DNA of 64,000 bases from UBA5109 sp964606735 (GTDB lineage Bacteria > Pseudomonadota > Gammaproteobacteria > Pseudomonadales > Pseudohongiellaceae): positions 62,001 to 126,000 of the forward strand of contig CAZSHI010000001.1 of NCBI GenBank assembly GCA_964606735.1. The letters run 5' to 3'. The position numbers and the translations under genes are program-made. Numbering within the stretch: the first letter of the stretch is position 1; every line of letters begins with the position of its first letter. Of this stretch, positions 17,852-26,578 are shown piece by piece. The notes beneath the pieces are model-generated. The model searched no databases and was not told where the DNA came from. It saw nothing but the letters and a program-made list of their open reading frames with translations.

Positions 17852-19393
17852 TTAAGCCTCAGCGGACTCTTCACTAGAAGCCGGGGGAACATATTCCTCA
17901 ATTGCAATGCCCTGCGCATTCATGGCCTCTGTTAACAGGGTGACGATCTCATCATAAACGGGCTCTTCTGCCGGCTCCTCATCTTCTTCAGAAAATTCAG
18001 GAACACCTTGAGCTATATCAAGAGCTGTTCTGTTACTGTGATCACGGATGCTCAGGTCAGCACCATTGTCGATCAAATACTGCACAACGGCTTCTCGGCC
18101 CATTGCTGCAGCATGGTGCAATACTGTGGTGCCATCTTTTGAAGTGGCATTAATGTTTGCTCCATGTTCAATCAAAAGCTCAACACCCGGGCTGAGTTCT
18201 TCAATAGTTGGGATGTACTCTTCATCATCCATGGTGCCAGGTCTGTAGATCCCGGGAACCACCACGAATGCGGCTGACAGCGGGAAGTATTTCTCATCCT
18301 TGTTGAGAGAGTTCGGGTCGGCGCCATGTTCAAGAAACAGAGCCATCAATTCCTGCTTGTCGCGGGCGGCGGCGTTATACAGGGCTGTCTGACCAGCTGT
18401 GCCATCACCAGCCCTGAAACCGGTGGCCGGGAAGGGGTAGGCTTTATGAGGATAGGCATCCACATCCACACCCATGTCGAACATGATGCCCATCAGTTCC
18501 ACAGGAGTGGTTTCATTGACATAGTTCTTTTCAGCACGGATGAAAGTCAGAGTGTTGGTCTCAACGTCCAGCAGGTCAACCAGCGCACCGTCATTGATAT
18601 TGGCGCCACCCTCAACCAGCATCTTTGCCAGATCCAGGTTGGCGTTGATGATAGCGAAGCGCAGGGCTGAAATATCCTGTGGATCCAGGATATCAAGATC
18701 AGCGCCATTATCGATCAGCACTCTGGCTGTTTCGATGGCGTTTTCACGAGCAGCATGGTGCAAGGCTGTCAGGCCACCATCAGGGAAGTCACCCTGTACA
18801 CGGCTTTGCAGGACTCCTCGTAAATCCAGCGCAGCTGAAATGGCATTGATATCGGCGCCATTGTCGATAAGGATCTGGGCAACATCAGCCTGATTACTTG
18901 CAGCAGCCCACATCAGTGGCGTCTGGAACAGGTAGCTGTCACGTGAATTGACATTGGCACCGGCCTCAATCAGGGCCAGAACACCTTCTGCGGCACCGGT
19001 TTTGGATGCATTCAGGATAGCGTTATCACCTGCCGGAGTCATGGCGTTGGCATCAGCACCGGCATCCAGCAACATGGAGATCATGTCGCTATTGCCGTTC
19101 ATGGCTGCCTGAATCAGCGGAGTCAGTCCATAACGCGTCTCCGCATTGGGGTTGGCGCCGGCATTGATAAGCAGTCTGACGATGTCTGTCTGGTCATAGT
19201 AAACCGCCCAGAACAGGGCAGTCATGCCATCGGGCTGTACTTCATTGATATCTTCCCTTGAGATGGAAGATTCCACGGCGGACCAGTCCTGATACTCCGC
19301 CATTTCAACGAGAGTAGCGAAACCGGGCTGAGCAATAAATCCAAGGATGATTAAAGCCGATATCTGCGCTTTAATGGTTTTAATTGTTTTCAT
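17852..19393 (-). CDS. Exported ankyrin-repeat protein, paralog 1 of 4
   Basis: A 513-residue protein with a Sec signal peptide (cleavage near GFAT) and about nine to ten ankyrin repeats with the typical G-TALHHAA and LI-NGAD-N patterns through the whole mature part. It has a short acidic linker (EEDEEPAEEP) and the family tail EAMNAQGIAIEEY. All four paralogs start their mature part with a L-AEYQDW segment. Exported ankyrin proteins are probably scaffolds or partner-binding proteins. This one directly precedes the DUF1592 cytochrome gene, so binding or protecting that cytochrome is a reasonable guess. It has its own promoter candidate upstream at 19491-19520. Confidence 0.85.
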   Translation of the reverse strand: MKTIKTIKAQISALIILGFIAQPGFATLVEMAEYQDWSAVESSISREDINEVQPDGMTALFWAVYYDQTDIVRLLINAGANPNAETRYGLTPLIQAAMNGNSDMISMLLDAGADANAMTPAGDNAILNASKTGAAEGVLALIEAGANVNSRDSYLFQTPLMWAAASNQADVAQILIDNGADINAISAALDLRGVLQSRVQGDFPDGGLTALHHAARENAIETARVLIDNGADLDILDPQDISALRFAIINANLDLAKMLVEGGANINDGALVDLLDVETNTLTFIRAEKNYVNETTPVELMGIMFDMGVDVDAYPHKAYPFPATGFRAGDGTAGQTALYNAAARDKQELMALFLEHGADPNSLNKDEKYFPLSAAFVVVPGIYRPGTMDDEEYIPTIEELSPGVELLIEHGANINATSKDGTTVLHHAAAMGREAVVQYLIDNGADLSIRDHSNRTALDIAQGVPEFSEEDEEPAEEPVYDEIVTLLTEAMNAQGIAIEEYVPPASSEESAEA

Positions 19394-19490
19394 TGTGTAT
19401 CCCCTAATTGCGAATTATTTAGAGCTGAGCAATTGTTTATCCCAGCTGGAGATAAAACTAGCTTCTAATTTATTACATCACAGTAGATGA

Positions 19491-19546
19491 ATACTACTAT
19501 AGTTGGAAGATTTGAGCCAAAGGGAATATGTGCAAATTTCGTGTAT
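19491..19546 (-). promoter_or_regulatory. Candidate promoter and shared upstream motif of ankyrin paralog 1
   Basis: On the minus strand, TTGGCT (19520-19515) and TAGTAT (19496-19491) are spaced by 18 bp. The same -10 word TAGTAT follows a TTGCCA box before ankyrin paralog 4. Further upstream, 19525-19546 (AATATGTGCAAATTTCGTGTAT on plus, read in two parts) resembles the AATGTSAAAATACTGYGTAT motif before paralogs 3 and 4, but its inverted repeat is degraded. Confidence 0.45.
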
Positions 19547-19690
19547 ATTTCTGCTTATTTTACGGTGGCTGGCGGCAAATACAGACCTGTCGTTGGCAAA
19601 GTAGCCCTTTATGAGATGTGTCTCTGTACAAGCAGCCTAATCAGTCAGAATGGATGAAATTGCCTGGTTATAGAAAGGGTTGTTGAGCTG

Positions 19691-19721
19691 AAAAAAAAAT
19701 CAGGGCCCGATGGCCCTGATT
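19691..19721 (-). terminator. Rho-independent terminator of ankyrin paralog 2
   Basis: Stem ATCAGGGCC (19699-19707), loop CGAT, stem GGCCCTGAT (19712-19720). On the minus strand it is followed by a run of eight to nine T (the A-run at 19691-19699). It lies 43 bp past the stop at 19764 and separates the paralog 4-3-2 unit from paralog 1 plus the cytochrome gene. Confidence 0.9.
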
Positions 19722-19763
19722 TTGTATGGCTAGCTTTCCTGTAAGGAACAGGGTTAGAGGTAT

Positions 19764-21311
19764 TTAAGCGTCTTCGGTGCCTTCTGCGGTCTCAGGCGCC
19801 ATATACGCTTCAATGGTAATGCCCTGGGCATTCATAGCTTCAGTTAACATGGTGGCAATCTCTTCATAAACCGGCAATTCGTCTGGTTCATCTTCACCCT
19901 GAGTGACCGGTGCCACGCCATTTGCCAGATCCAGAGCAGTACGGTTACTGTCATCCTTGAGGCTCAAATCGGCCCCGCTATCGATCAGGTAGGTCACAAC
20001 GTCTTCATTTCCCTGAGCAACGGCGTGATGCAGGACAGTACTGCCGTCATCGGCTTTAGCATTGAAATCGGCACCGTTTTCGATCAGCAGCCTTGCACTT
20101 TCTGAAATACTGAATTCCTCTTCCAATGCGTACCTTTCCTGTAGCTCAGTTCCAGTCTGTACTAATCCCAGTGCAGCTGAGAGCGGTAAAAAACTGCCAC
20201 CTTGTCTACCACCGCTATTGATAGAGTTAGGATTTGCTCCATTATCGAGGAACAGGGCAACCATCTCCGGATTATCATGGCTTGCTGCGTTAAACAGGGC
20301 AGTGCGGCCTGAGGTGCCACCACCACCAACGAAGTTGGTGGAGACAACGGGGTAAGACTTCTCGGGGTAAGCATCAACATCCACGCCCATGTCAAACATG
20401 ATTCTCATTAAATCCACGGGTGAGGTCTCATCAACATAGTTCTTTTCGGCGCGAACAAAAATCAGCTTGTTGGTTTCTACGTCCAACAGGTCAACCAGTG
20501 CACCGTCATTGAAATTGGCACCACTTTCTACCAGCATTTTGGCCAGATCGAGGTTGGCATTAATGATGGCCATGCGCAGCGGGGAAACATCATATTGAGG
20601 ATCCAGCACGTCCAGATTGGCCCCTCTGTCAATCAGCACACGCGTTGCATCAATAGCATTCTCGCGGGCTGCGTGGTGCAGAGCAGTTAGTCCACCATCG
20701 GGGAAGTCTCCGGCAACACCGCCCTGTCGGATACCGCGTAACTCCAGTGTTGGCGAACGGGCATCCATATCGGCGCCATTATTAATCAGTACCTCGACGA
20801 CAGCGGCCTGATTGGCAGCAGCAGCCCACATGATGGGGGTCTGGAACAGGTAGCCATCACGGTAGTTAACATCGGCACCGGCATCAATCAAGGCTTGCAC
20901 ACCTTGCACGGCCCCGGTTCGGGCTGCGTTAAGGATGGCATTGTCACCTTCCGGTGTGGAGGCATCTACATCGGCACCGGCGTCAACCAGCATGCTGATC
21001 ATCTCGCTGTTGCCATTCATGGCAGCCTGAATCAGCGGAGTGATGCCATAACGGCTGGATACATTGGGTGTCGCACCGGCGTTTAGCAGCAATCTTGCCA
21101 CATCCGTTTGATCGTAATAGGCTGCCCACAGAAGTGCTGTCATGCCATCAGGCTGGACGGCGTTAACATCTTCTGAAGAAATGGAAGCCTGCAAGGCATC
21201 CCAGTCCTGATATTCAGCCAGGTCTACCAAAGCAGCCTGGCCAGTTTGTACGGTCAACCCCATCATTGCCAGAGCAATGATGCGTGCTTTGAAATGTTTA
21301 ACCTTCTTCAT
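19764..21311 (-). CDS. Exported ankyrin-repeat protein, paralog 2 of 4
   Basis: A 515-residue protein with a Sec signal peptide (KVKHFKARIIALAMM, cleavage near GQAA) and about ten ankyrin repeats. Long tracts are identical to paralog 3, including the first mature 30-odd residues from DLAEYQDW. It ends in EAMNAQGITIEAYMAPE. The start at 21311 is chosen because GGAGA lies 6 bp upstream and the signal peptide aligns with the paralogs; the frame stays open upstream to 21437 but that part runs into the preceding gene. It is 61 bp downstream of paralog 3 and is followed by a strong terminator. Confidence 0.85.
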   Translation of the reverse strand: MKKVKHFKARIIALAMMGLTVQTGQAALVDLAEYQDWDALQASISSEDVNAVQPDGMTALLWAAYYDQTDVARLLLNAGATPNVSSRYGITPLIQAAMNGNSEMISMLVDAGADVDASTPEGDNAILNAARTGAVQGVQALIDAGADVNYRDGYLFQTPIMWAAAANQAAVVEVLINNGADMDARSPTLELRGIRQGGVAGDFPDGGLTALHHAARENAIDATRVLIDRGANLDVLDPQYDVSPLRMAIINANLDLAKMLVESGANFNDGALVDLLDVETNKLIFVRAEKNYVDETSPVDLMRIMFDMGVDVDAYPEKSYPVVSTNFVGGGGTSGRTALFNAASHDNPEMVALFLDNGANPNSINSGGRQGGSFLPLSAALGLVQTGTELQERYALEEEFSISESARLLIENGADFNAKADDGSTVLHHAVAQGNEDVVTYLIDSGADLSLKDDSNRTALDLANGVAPVTQGEDEPDELPVYEEIATMLTEAMNAQGITIEAYMAPETAEGTEDA

Positions 21312-21372
21312 AGTAAGTCTCCAGATAAAACTTGAGTCATGCCACTCTTTGGCCTTTATTTCTGTTTCAGGA

Positions 21373-22905
21373 TCAGGCTTCGCCTGATTCCTCCGAAGCG
21401 GGTGCCATATATGCTTCAATGCTGATTCCCTGAGCATTCATGGCATCTGTTAAAAGTGTTGCAATCTCTTCATAAACTGGCAGTTCAGCAGGCTCGCCGT
21501 CACCTTCAACCACAGGTGATACACCGTTGGCCACATCAAGTGCGGTACGATTGCTATTATCCTTCAGGCTTAAATCCGCGCCTTCAGCAATCAGGAATTC
21601 AACGATTGATTGTTTGCCTGCGGCTACAGCATGATGCAGCACCGAGGTCCCATCGGCAGCTATTGCGTTAACATTGGCGCCATTATCCAGCAAGACCTGA
21701 ACACTTTCACGCAGTTCAGAAGTATCCTCATCTTCTTCGACATTACCGCCTCTGCCAGAAACCAGGGTTAGTGCAGCTGAAAGCGGCAAATAACTACCGT
21801 TTCTACCTGTGCGATTGATTGAATTTGGATCAGCGCCATTTTCAAGCAGTAGGGACATGATTTCAGGATTGTCCGTCATCGCCATATTGAACAATGCAGT
21901 CCGGCCAGCAGTACCGGCACCACCACGGAAACCCGTAGCAGGCAGTGGGTAGGCTTTCTCGGGGTAGGCATTTACATCAACATCCATCTCCAGCAATAGT
22001 TCTACCAGTTGCATTGGGCTGTTCTGGTTAACGTAGTTCTTTTCTGCGCGCAAGAAGGTCAGGTCCCTGGTTTCGACATCCAGCAGGTCAACCAGCGCAC
22101 CATCATTGATGTCGGCTCCAGCTTCCACCAGTATTTTGGCCAGATCAATGTTGGCATTGATGATGGCATAGCGTAAGGGAGAAATTCCCTGGGAATCCTG
22201 GATATTCAGGTCAGCGCCAGATTCAATCAGAACCAGTGCCGCAGGGATGGAATTTTCGCGGGCAGCATGGTGCAGGGCTGTGAGGCCGCCATCTGGAAAG
22301 TCCCCGGCAGTCGTGCTGTCAACGACACCACGAAAGTCCAGCACAGCAGATACAGCATTTACGTCTGCGCCATTGTCGATGAGAATTCTGAGAATTTGCG
22401 CCTGATTGGCAGCTGCAGCCCACATAGCGGGCGTCTGAAACAGATAGGTATCACGAAGGTTAACATTGGCACCTGCATCTATCAGTGCCTGCACACCTTC
22501 AGCAGCACCGGTTCGGGTGGCATTCAGCAGGGCATTGTCACCTTCCGGCGTGGTGGCATTGACATCGGCACCGGCATCAATCAGCAAGCTGATCATTTCG
22601 CTATTGCCGTTCATGGCTGCCTGAATCAGTGGCGTTATGCCGTAACGGCTGGATACATTGGGTGTTGCACCGGCGTTAAGCAGCAGACTTACCACATTGG
22701 TTTCGTCGTAATAGGTAGCCCACAGGAGTGCAGTCATGCCATCGGGCTGCACAGCATTGACATCCTCCGAGGATATAGATGCCTGCAGGGCATCCCAGTC
22801 CTGATATTCAGCCAGGTCTACCAAAGCCGCCTGAGCGGTCTGTACTGCCAGCCCCAGCATCACAAGCGCAGAAATTTTTGTTATGGTTTGTTTAATTATT
22901 TTCAT
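21373..22905 (-). CDS. Exported ankyrin-repeat protein, paralog 3 of 4
   Basis: A 510-residue exported ankyrin protein: signal peptide KIIKQTITKISALVML with cleavage near AQAA, then about ten ankyrin repeats and the tail DAMNAQGISIEAYMAP. The start at 22905 is supported by AGAGG 7 bp upstream and by alignment with the paralogs. It has its own promoter candidate and an inverted repeat 80-120 bp upstream, and is probably cotranscribed with paralog 2. Sequence tracts shared with paralog 2 at protein level are only partly identical in DNA, so the duplication is not very recent. Confidence 0.85.
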   Translation of the reverse strand: MKIIKQTITKISALVMLGLAVQTAQAALVDLAEYQDWDALQASISSEDVNAVQPDGMTALLWATYYDETNVVSLLLNAGATPNVSSRYGITPLIQAAMNGNSEMISLLIDAGADVNATTPEGDNALLNATRTGAAEGVQALIDAGANVNLRDTYLFQTPAMWAAAANQAQILRILIDNGADVNAVSAVLDFRGVVDSTTAGDFPDGGLTALHHAARENSIPAALVLIESGADLNIQDSQGISPLRYAIINANIDLAKILVEAGADINDGALVDLLDVETRDLTFLRAEKNYVNQNSPMQLVELLLEMDVDVNAYPEKAYPLPATGFRGGAGTAGRTALFNMAMTDNPEIMSLLLENGADPNSINRTGRNGSYLPLSAALTLVSGRGGNVEEDEDTSELRESVQVLLDNGANVNAIAADGTSVLHHAVAAGKQSIVEFLIAEGADLSLKDNSNRTALDVANGVSPVVEGDGEPAELPVYEEIATLLTDAMNAQGISIEAYMAPASEESGEA

Positions 22906-22984
22906 TGTTGAACCTCTAAATTTAGCCAAATCGTGTTGGCTGAAATTGATCTACCGCCAGCGATAACTCTTATATTATCAGTAA

Positions 22985-23027
22985 GTTATAGTCAGCTCTG
23001 CCTGCAAATGTCAAAATACTGCGTATT
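22985..23027 (-). promoter_or_regulatory. Promoter and inverted-repeat operator candidate of ankyrin paralog 3
   Basis: On the minus strand a perfect -35 TTGACA (23014-23009) and a -10 TATAAC (22990-22985) are spaced by 18 bp. Directly upstream of the -35 is the palindrome AATAC-TGC-GTATT (23015-23027). It belongs to a 20-base motif (23007-23026) that matches 18 of 20 bases before paralog 4. This may be a regulator site; the regulator is not in the window as far as I can see. Confidence 0.55.
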
Positions 23028-23127
23028 AATCAGTCATGCCCTTTAGAATAATATCAAGCAAAACTCTCGTATGACTGTATAGTGCCTCAGGCACAAGGCC
23101 TAGGCAATGCCTGCAGTGCTTAAAAAG

Positions 23128-24651
23128 TCAGGCTTCACCTGCTTCTTCAGACTCGGGTGCCATGTATGCCTCAATAACAAGACCCTGTGCATCCATTGCC
23201 TGTCTTAGTATGCCTGCTGTTGTTTCATAAACCGGTGTCTCAGTAGAACGCTGGTTCTCGCTTTTTCCGACTTTAGGGACGCCATTGGCCACATCCAGTG
23301 CCGTGCGATTGCTGCTGTCCTTGATCGAGAGGTCAGCACCACGGGCAATCAAGTATTCAACGACTTCATCCTGACCTCTGGCAGCGGCATGGTGCAGGAC
23401 AGTGGTGCCGTCACTAGCTGGGGTATTGACATCGGCGCCATGCTGTAAGAGCAGCTCTGCGGCAGCCTCAAGTTCCTCAAGGGGTTTGCTGCTGTCCAGA
23501 ACGTCGCGTAATGGGATTACATCCAGTGCCGAGGACAGAGGTAGATAAAGCCCGTTAGCATTCAGAGAATTGGGGTTGGCACCATTTTCCAGCAAGAGAG
23601 CCATGTATTCCAGATGCGGGGCAATTGCTGCATTGTAAAGTGCAGTTTGTCCGCTGGTTCCGCGACCGCCGATGCGTCGGGTGCCCGGATACGGAAAAGG
23701 TGTAGCCGGCGTTGAATCGATATCCAGTCCCTTGGACAGCATCAGCATCATAATATCTTCGATACTGGAGCTATTAACGTGGTTGGTTTCAGAACGCGCA
23801 ATCATCGGTCGGCTGAATTCAATATCAAACAGTTCGACGACCGAACCGTCATTGACATCGGCACCGCCCTCAATTAACACCCGGGCCATGTCCAGATTGG
23901 CATTTATCATGGCAACGCGCAGTGGCGTGATTGCTTGAGGGTCTTGAATATTGGGATCTGCGCCCATGCTGACAAGCACTTCGGCAGCTTCAAGTGCGTT
24001 TTCACGTGCTGCATGGTGCAATGCGGTCAATCCACCATCGGGCATGTCTCCGTGGCCGTCATCATGCAATACACCTCGAAGTTCAAGTTCAGGGGAGATT
24101 GCATCCATATCAGCGCCATTCTCGATCAGAATTCTGACTATTTCATGCTGATTGCTGGCAGCTGCCCACATCAGCGGTGTCTGGAACAGGTACCCGTCAC
24201 GCGTATTTAAGTTAGCACCTGCTGCCAGTAGAGCTTGAACACCGGTAACGGCGCCACTTTTGGCCGCATTCAAGAGGGCATCCCCCCCCTCAGGGGTCCG
24301 GGTATTGGTGTTGGCGCCGGCATCCAGCAGCATGCTGATGATTTCACTGTTGCCATTAAATGAGGCCTGTATCAGAGGAGTCATTCCGTAGCGATTGGCT
24401 AAATTGGGATCAGCGCCGGCATCCAGTAGCAGTTCAACTGTATCCGCTGCATCGTAATAGGCAGCCCATAAGAGTGCACTGGCACCATCTGCCTGAACGG
24501 CGTTTACGTCTTCAGCAGAAATCGAGGAGGCAACTGCTTCCCAGTCCTGATATTCAGCCAGGTCAACAAGAGCAGCCTGTCCGGATTGAGTAGCGATGCC
24601 CAGTAAAATAATTGCGGAAATTTGAGAAACCCGTTTTTTTATAGTTTTCAT
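23128..24651 (-). CDS. Exported ankyrin-repeat protein, paralog 4 of 4
   Basis: A 507-residue protein with a signal peptide (KTIKKRVSQISAIILL, cleavage near GQAA) and about nine to ten ankyrin repeats; tail QAMDAQGLVIEAYMAPE. It is the most divergent of the four in the middle (SRPMIARSETNHVNSSS region). Start 24651 is chosen by alignment with the paralogs; ATG at 24666 adds five residues and cannot be excluded, since neither has a strong ribosome site. It is the first gene of the cluster on this strand, separated from paralog 3 by 222 bp that hold the paralog 3 promoter. Confidence 0.84.
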   Translation of the reverse strand: MKTIKKRVSQISAIILLGIATQSGQAALVDLAEYQDWEAVASSISAEDVNAVQADGASALLWAAYYDAADTVELLLDAGADPNLANRYGMTPLIQASFNGNSEIISMLLDAGANTNTRTPEGGDALLNAAKSGAVTGVQALLAAGANLNTRDGYLFQTPLMWAAASNQHEIVRILIENGADMDAISPELELRGVLHDDGHGDMPDGGLTALHHAARENALEAAEVLVSMGADPNIQDPQAITPLRVAMINANLDMARVLIEGGADVNDGSVVELFDIEFSRPMIARSETNHVNSSSIEDIMMLMLSKGLDIDSTPATPFPYPGTRRIGGRGTSGQTALYNAAIAPHLEYMALLLENGANPNSLNANGLYLPLSSALDVIPLRDVLDSSKPLEELEAAAELLLQHGADVNTPASDGTTVLHHAAARGQDEVVEYLIARGADLSIKDSSNRTALDVANGVPKVGKSENQRSTETPVYETTAGILRQAMDAQGLVIEAYMAPESEEAGEA

Positions 24652-24752
24652 TGATGGTTTATCCATACGTAGTCAGGTTTATGTTACTAGCGCAGATGCC
24701 CATGTAACGTTTTACCCCGGTAGTTATGTAATTTCATGGGGCCAGTAGCGGA

Positions 24753-24807
24753 ATACTACTGTTAATCAGGCAGTTTGGCAAAATAACAATGTGAAAATAC
24801 TGTGTAT
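24753..24807 (-). promoter_or_regulatory. Promoter and inverted-repeat operator candidate of ankyrin paralog 4
   Basis: On the minus strand TTGCCA (24781-24776) and TAGTAT (24758-24753) are spaced by 17 bp. The inverted repeat ATAC-TGT-GTAT (24797-24807) lies 15 bp upstream of the -35, inside a 20-base motif (24788-24807) nearly identical to that before paralog 3. Confidence 0.52.
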
Positions 24808-24829
24808 CAGGGGTGGTGAAAAAGGATAA

Positions 24830-24850
24830 AAGCGGGAGCTCGAGCCGCTT
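24830..24850 (-). terminator. Weak terminator candidate after the Bcr/CflA gene
   Basis: A six-pair stem AAGCGG/CCGCTT with a nine-base loop overlaps the stop codon and is followed on the minus strand by a short T-rich stretch. The stem is short, so the call is tentative. Confidence 0.35.
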
Positions 24851-26094
24851 CAGTGCAAAATCGATTCGGTTGAATTGTCCTGCTTCTGGAATCCCGAGTA
24901 ATTACTCAAACGCAACACCAGAATCAGGGAAAGTATACCTAGCACAAGAAAGCTCAAGATCAGGGGGTTAATGGTTCCCTGATATTGTGATCCGACCAGG
25001 GCGCCAAGACCTGCTGACAGCAGGGTCTGTAAGGAGCCGATAACAGAGCTGGCAGAACCCGCAATATGGCCAACAGGATGGATTGCCATGGTGTTGAAAT
25101 TACCAAACAGCAGGCCACAGCAGAAAAATGTGACAAACAAAAAAAGCATTAAAAGCAGCAGCGGAGGATGTCCGCCAAAAAAGAGGCTCACGGGTAAAAA
25201 AATGGTCGAGATACCAACCATAATGATCAGGGAGCCTTTGCAGATAAATTCCATACCATAACGGTATACCCAGCGGGTATTGGCAAAGGAAGCCAGCCCG
25301 ATACCCAGGGCAAGAAAACCAAAAGCCAGGGCGAAGGCATCCCCCAGCATATATTGTTCCTGCAGGATCTGCTGGGCTAAATTCAGGTAAGCGACGAAGG
25401 CTCCGAAAATAAGTCCTGAGGCAATGGTGTAGCCCCGTGCGATGCGGTTACACAGGGTTTCCTTAACGGCCTCAAGAATGGGCTTGAAGCGAAAAGGCCT
25501 GCGTTTTTCAATAGCCAGGGTTTCTTCCTGTGCCACTGCCAGCCAGATCACCCCTGCAGCACCGATAACAAACATCACTACAAAGATGTATCGCCAGCTA
25601 GCAACAAAGAGAACCAGTTGCCCCAGCGAGGGAGCCAGAGCCGGGCTCAGGATAAAAATGATCATGATAAAGGACATTACTTTAGCCATGGTGTTGCCTT
25701 CAAACTTGTCCCGGATCATGCACATGGTTGACACCCGGCATGAGGCCGCTCCCATTCCCTGCAGGATGCGGCCGACCAGCATGAGGTTGAAGCTGTTTGC
25801 GAAGATTGAGGCAAGACAACCAACCAGGAATATTCCCATACCCAGATAAATGGCATTTTTTCGACCAAAAGAATCGGCAAAAGGCCCGAAAAAAAGAATG
25901 CCGATAGCCAGACCAATAAAAATGAACGAAATGACATACTGAACATCATTGGGATTTTGCACACCCAAATCGGTGCCAATCTGACCGAGGGCCGGCATCA
26001 TGGCATCGATGGACAGAGCGATGAAAGACATCATGACTGCCATCAGGGCCACAAAGGATAATTTGATTTGATCCGGGCGATGTTGAGTATTCAT
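24850..26094 (-). CDS. Bcr/CflA-family multidrug efflux MFS transporter
   Basis: A 414-residue inner-membrane protein with about twelve membrane segments. MFS motif A appears as GPFADSFGRKNAIYLG after TM2, and the first helix has the SIDAMMPALGQIGTDLG stretch typical of drug:H+ antiporter-1 proteins of the Bcr/CflA group. It likely exports small toxic compounds using the proton gradient; the substrate is unknown. It is a single gene. Confidence 0.85.
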   Translation of the reverse strand: MNTQHRPDQIKLSFVALMAVMMSFIALSIDAMMPALGQIGTDLGVQNPNDVQYVISFIFIGLAIGILFFGPFADSFGRKNAIYLGMGIFLVGCLASIFANSFNLMLVGRILQGMGAASCRVSTMCMIRDKFEGNTMAKVMSFIMIIFILSPALAPSLGQLVLFVASWRYIFVVMFVIGAAGVIWLAVAQEETLAIEKRRPFRFKPILEAVKETLCNRIARGYTIASGLIFGAFVAYLNLAQQILQEQYMLGDAFALAFGFLALGIGLASFANTRWVYRYGMEFICKGSLIIMVGISTIFLPVSLFFGGHPPLLLLMLFLFVTFFCCGLLFGNFNTMAIHPVGHIAGSASSVIGSLQTLLSAGLGALVGSQYQGTINPLILSFLVLGILSLILVLRLSNYSGFQKQDNSTESILH

Positions 26095-26354
26095 GACAAT
26101 ATTACCCAGGTGCCTGCACAGCCCTGGATGTCGTAAGCTTGGGTAATTGGTGATAGAACAGAATGAAGAAAGTCTGAAGCTATCTCGGGCAGCTAGTATA
26201 ACGTATAGGCAGCTAAATAACCGCAGTCCTTTATCGTTATTTTCTTATTTGAAGCCCCGCAAGAGCCTGGCGCCAATGGACAGCACAGGGATATATTTCA
26301 ATTCCTCTAAGCTGCAACGACAAGATCGGTACCATAGGTATATCCAACTGTTTC

Positions 26355-26558
26355 TTAGCGTTTAACGGGGCGATTTTGCAGTTTGCGTTGCAGGCTGCGG
26401 CGGTGCATATCCAGTTCACGGGCAGCCGCGGAAATATTTCCCTGATTGGTCTCCAGAACGCGCTGAATATGTTCCCATTGCAAGCGCTCGATCGAGGGAG
26501 GATCTTCGGTAACATGCGCCTGGCTTGTTGCCTGACGTGGAGTAAATTGAAAACACAA
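26355..26558 (-). pseudogene. C-terminal relic of a RegA/ActR-type response regulator
   Basis: A short frame encodes the Fis-type helix-turn-helix end of redox response regulators: WEHIQRVLETNQGNISAAAR followed by MHRRSLQRKLQNRPVKR. RegA/PrrA/ActR proteins are about 180 residues with an N-terminal receiver domain; here the receiver with its phosphoacceptor Asp is missing. The frame has only a TTG start at 26558 and begins 20 bp after the modA stop on the same strand. It is best read as a remnant left by a deletion or rearrangement. A small stand-alone DNA-binding protein expressed with modA is a less likely alternative. Confidence 0.7.
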
Positions 26559-26578
26559 GTCAGATAGTGCTGATGCAG

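Larger units (their letters stand above)
19394..19763. other. 370-bp intergenic stretch: promoter, upstream motif and terminator
   Basis: No open frame here looks like a gene. It holds a promoter for the 19393 gene, an upstream motif shared with two other ankyrin genes, a featureless middle part (about 19550-19690), and a strong terminator for the preceding ankyrin gene. Confidence 0.7.

Noticed and set aside
22267..22911. Long antisense frame inside ankyrin paralog 3
   Set aside because: Its translation is the shadow of ankyrin repeats on the opposite strand and lacks a ribosome site or family match.
17852..24651. Tandem ankyrin genes as a phage-defence or toxin locus
   Set aside because: All have Sec signal peptides and lie beside an exported cytochrome; no nuclease, NTPase or membrane-pore partner is present.
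26237..26515. 92-codon minus-strand frame overlapping the response-regulator relic
   Set aside because: It is in a different frame from the recognisable helix-turn-helix and has no family resemblance or ribosome site.
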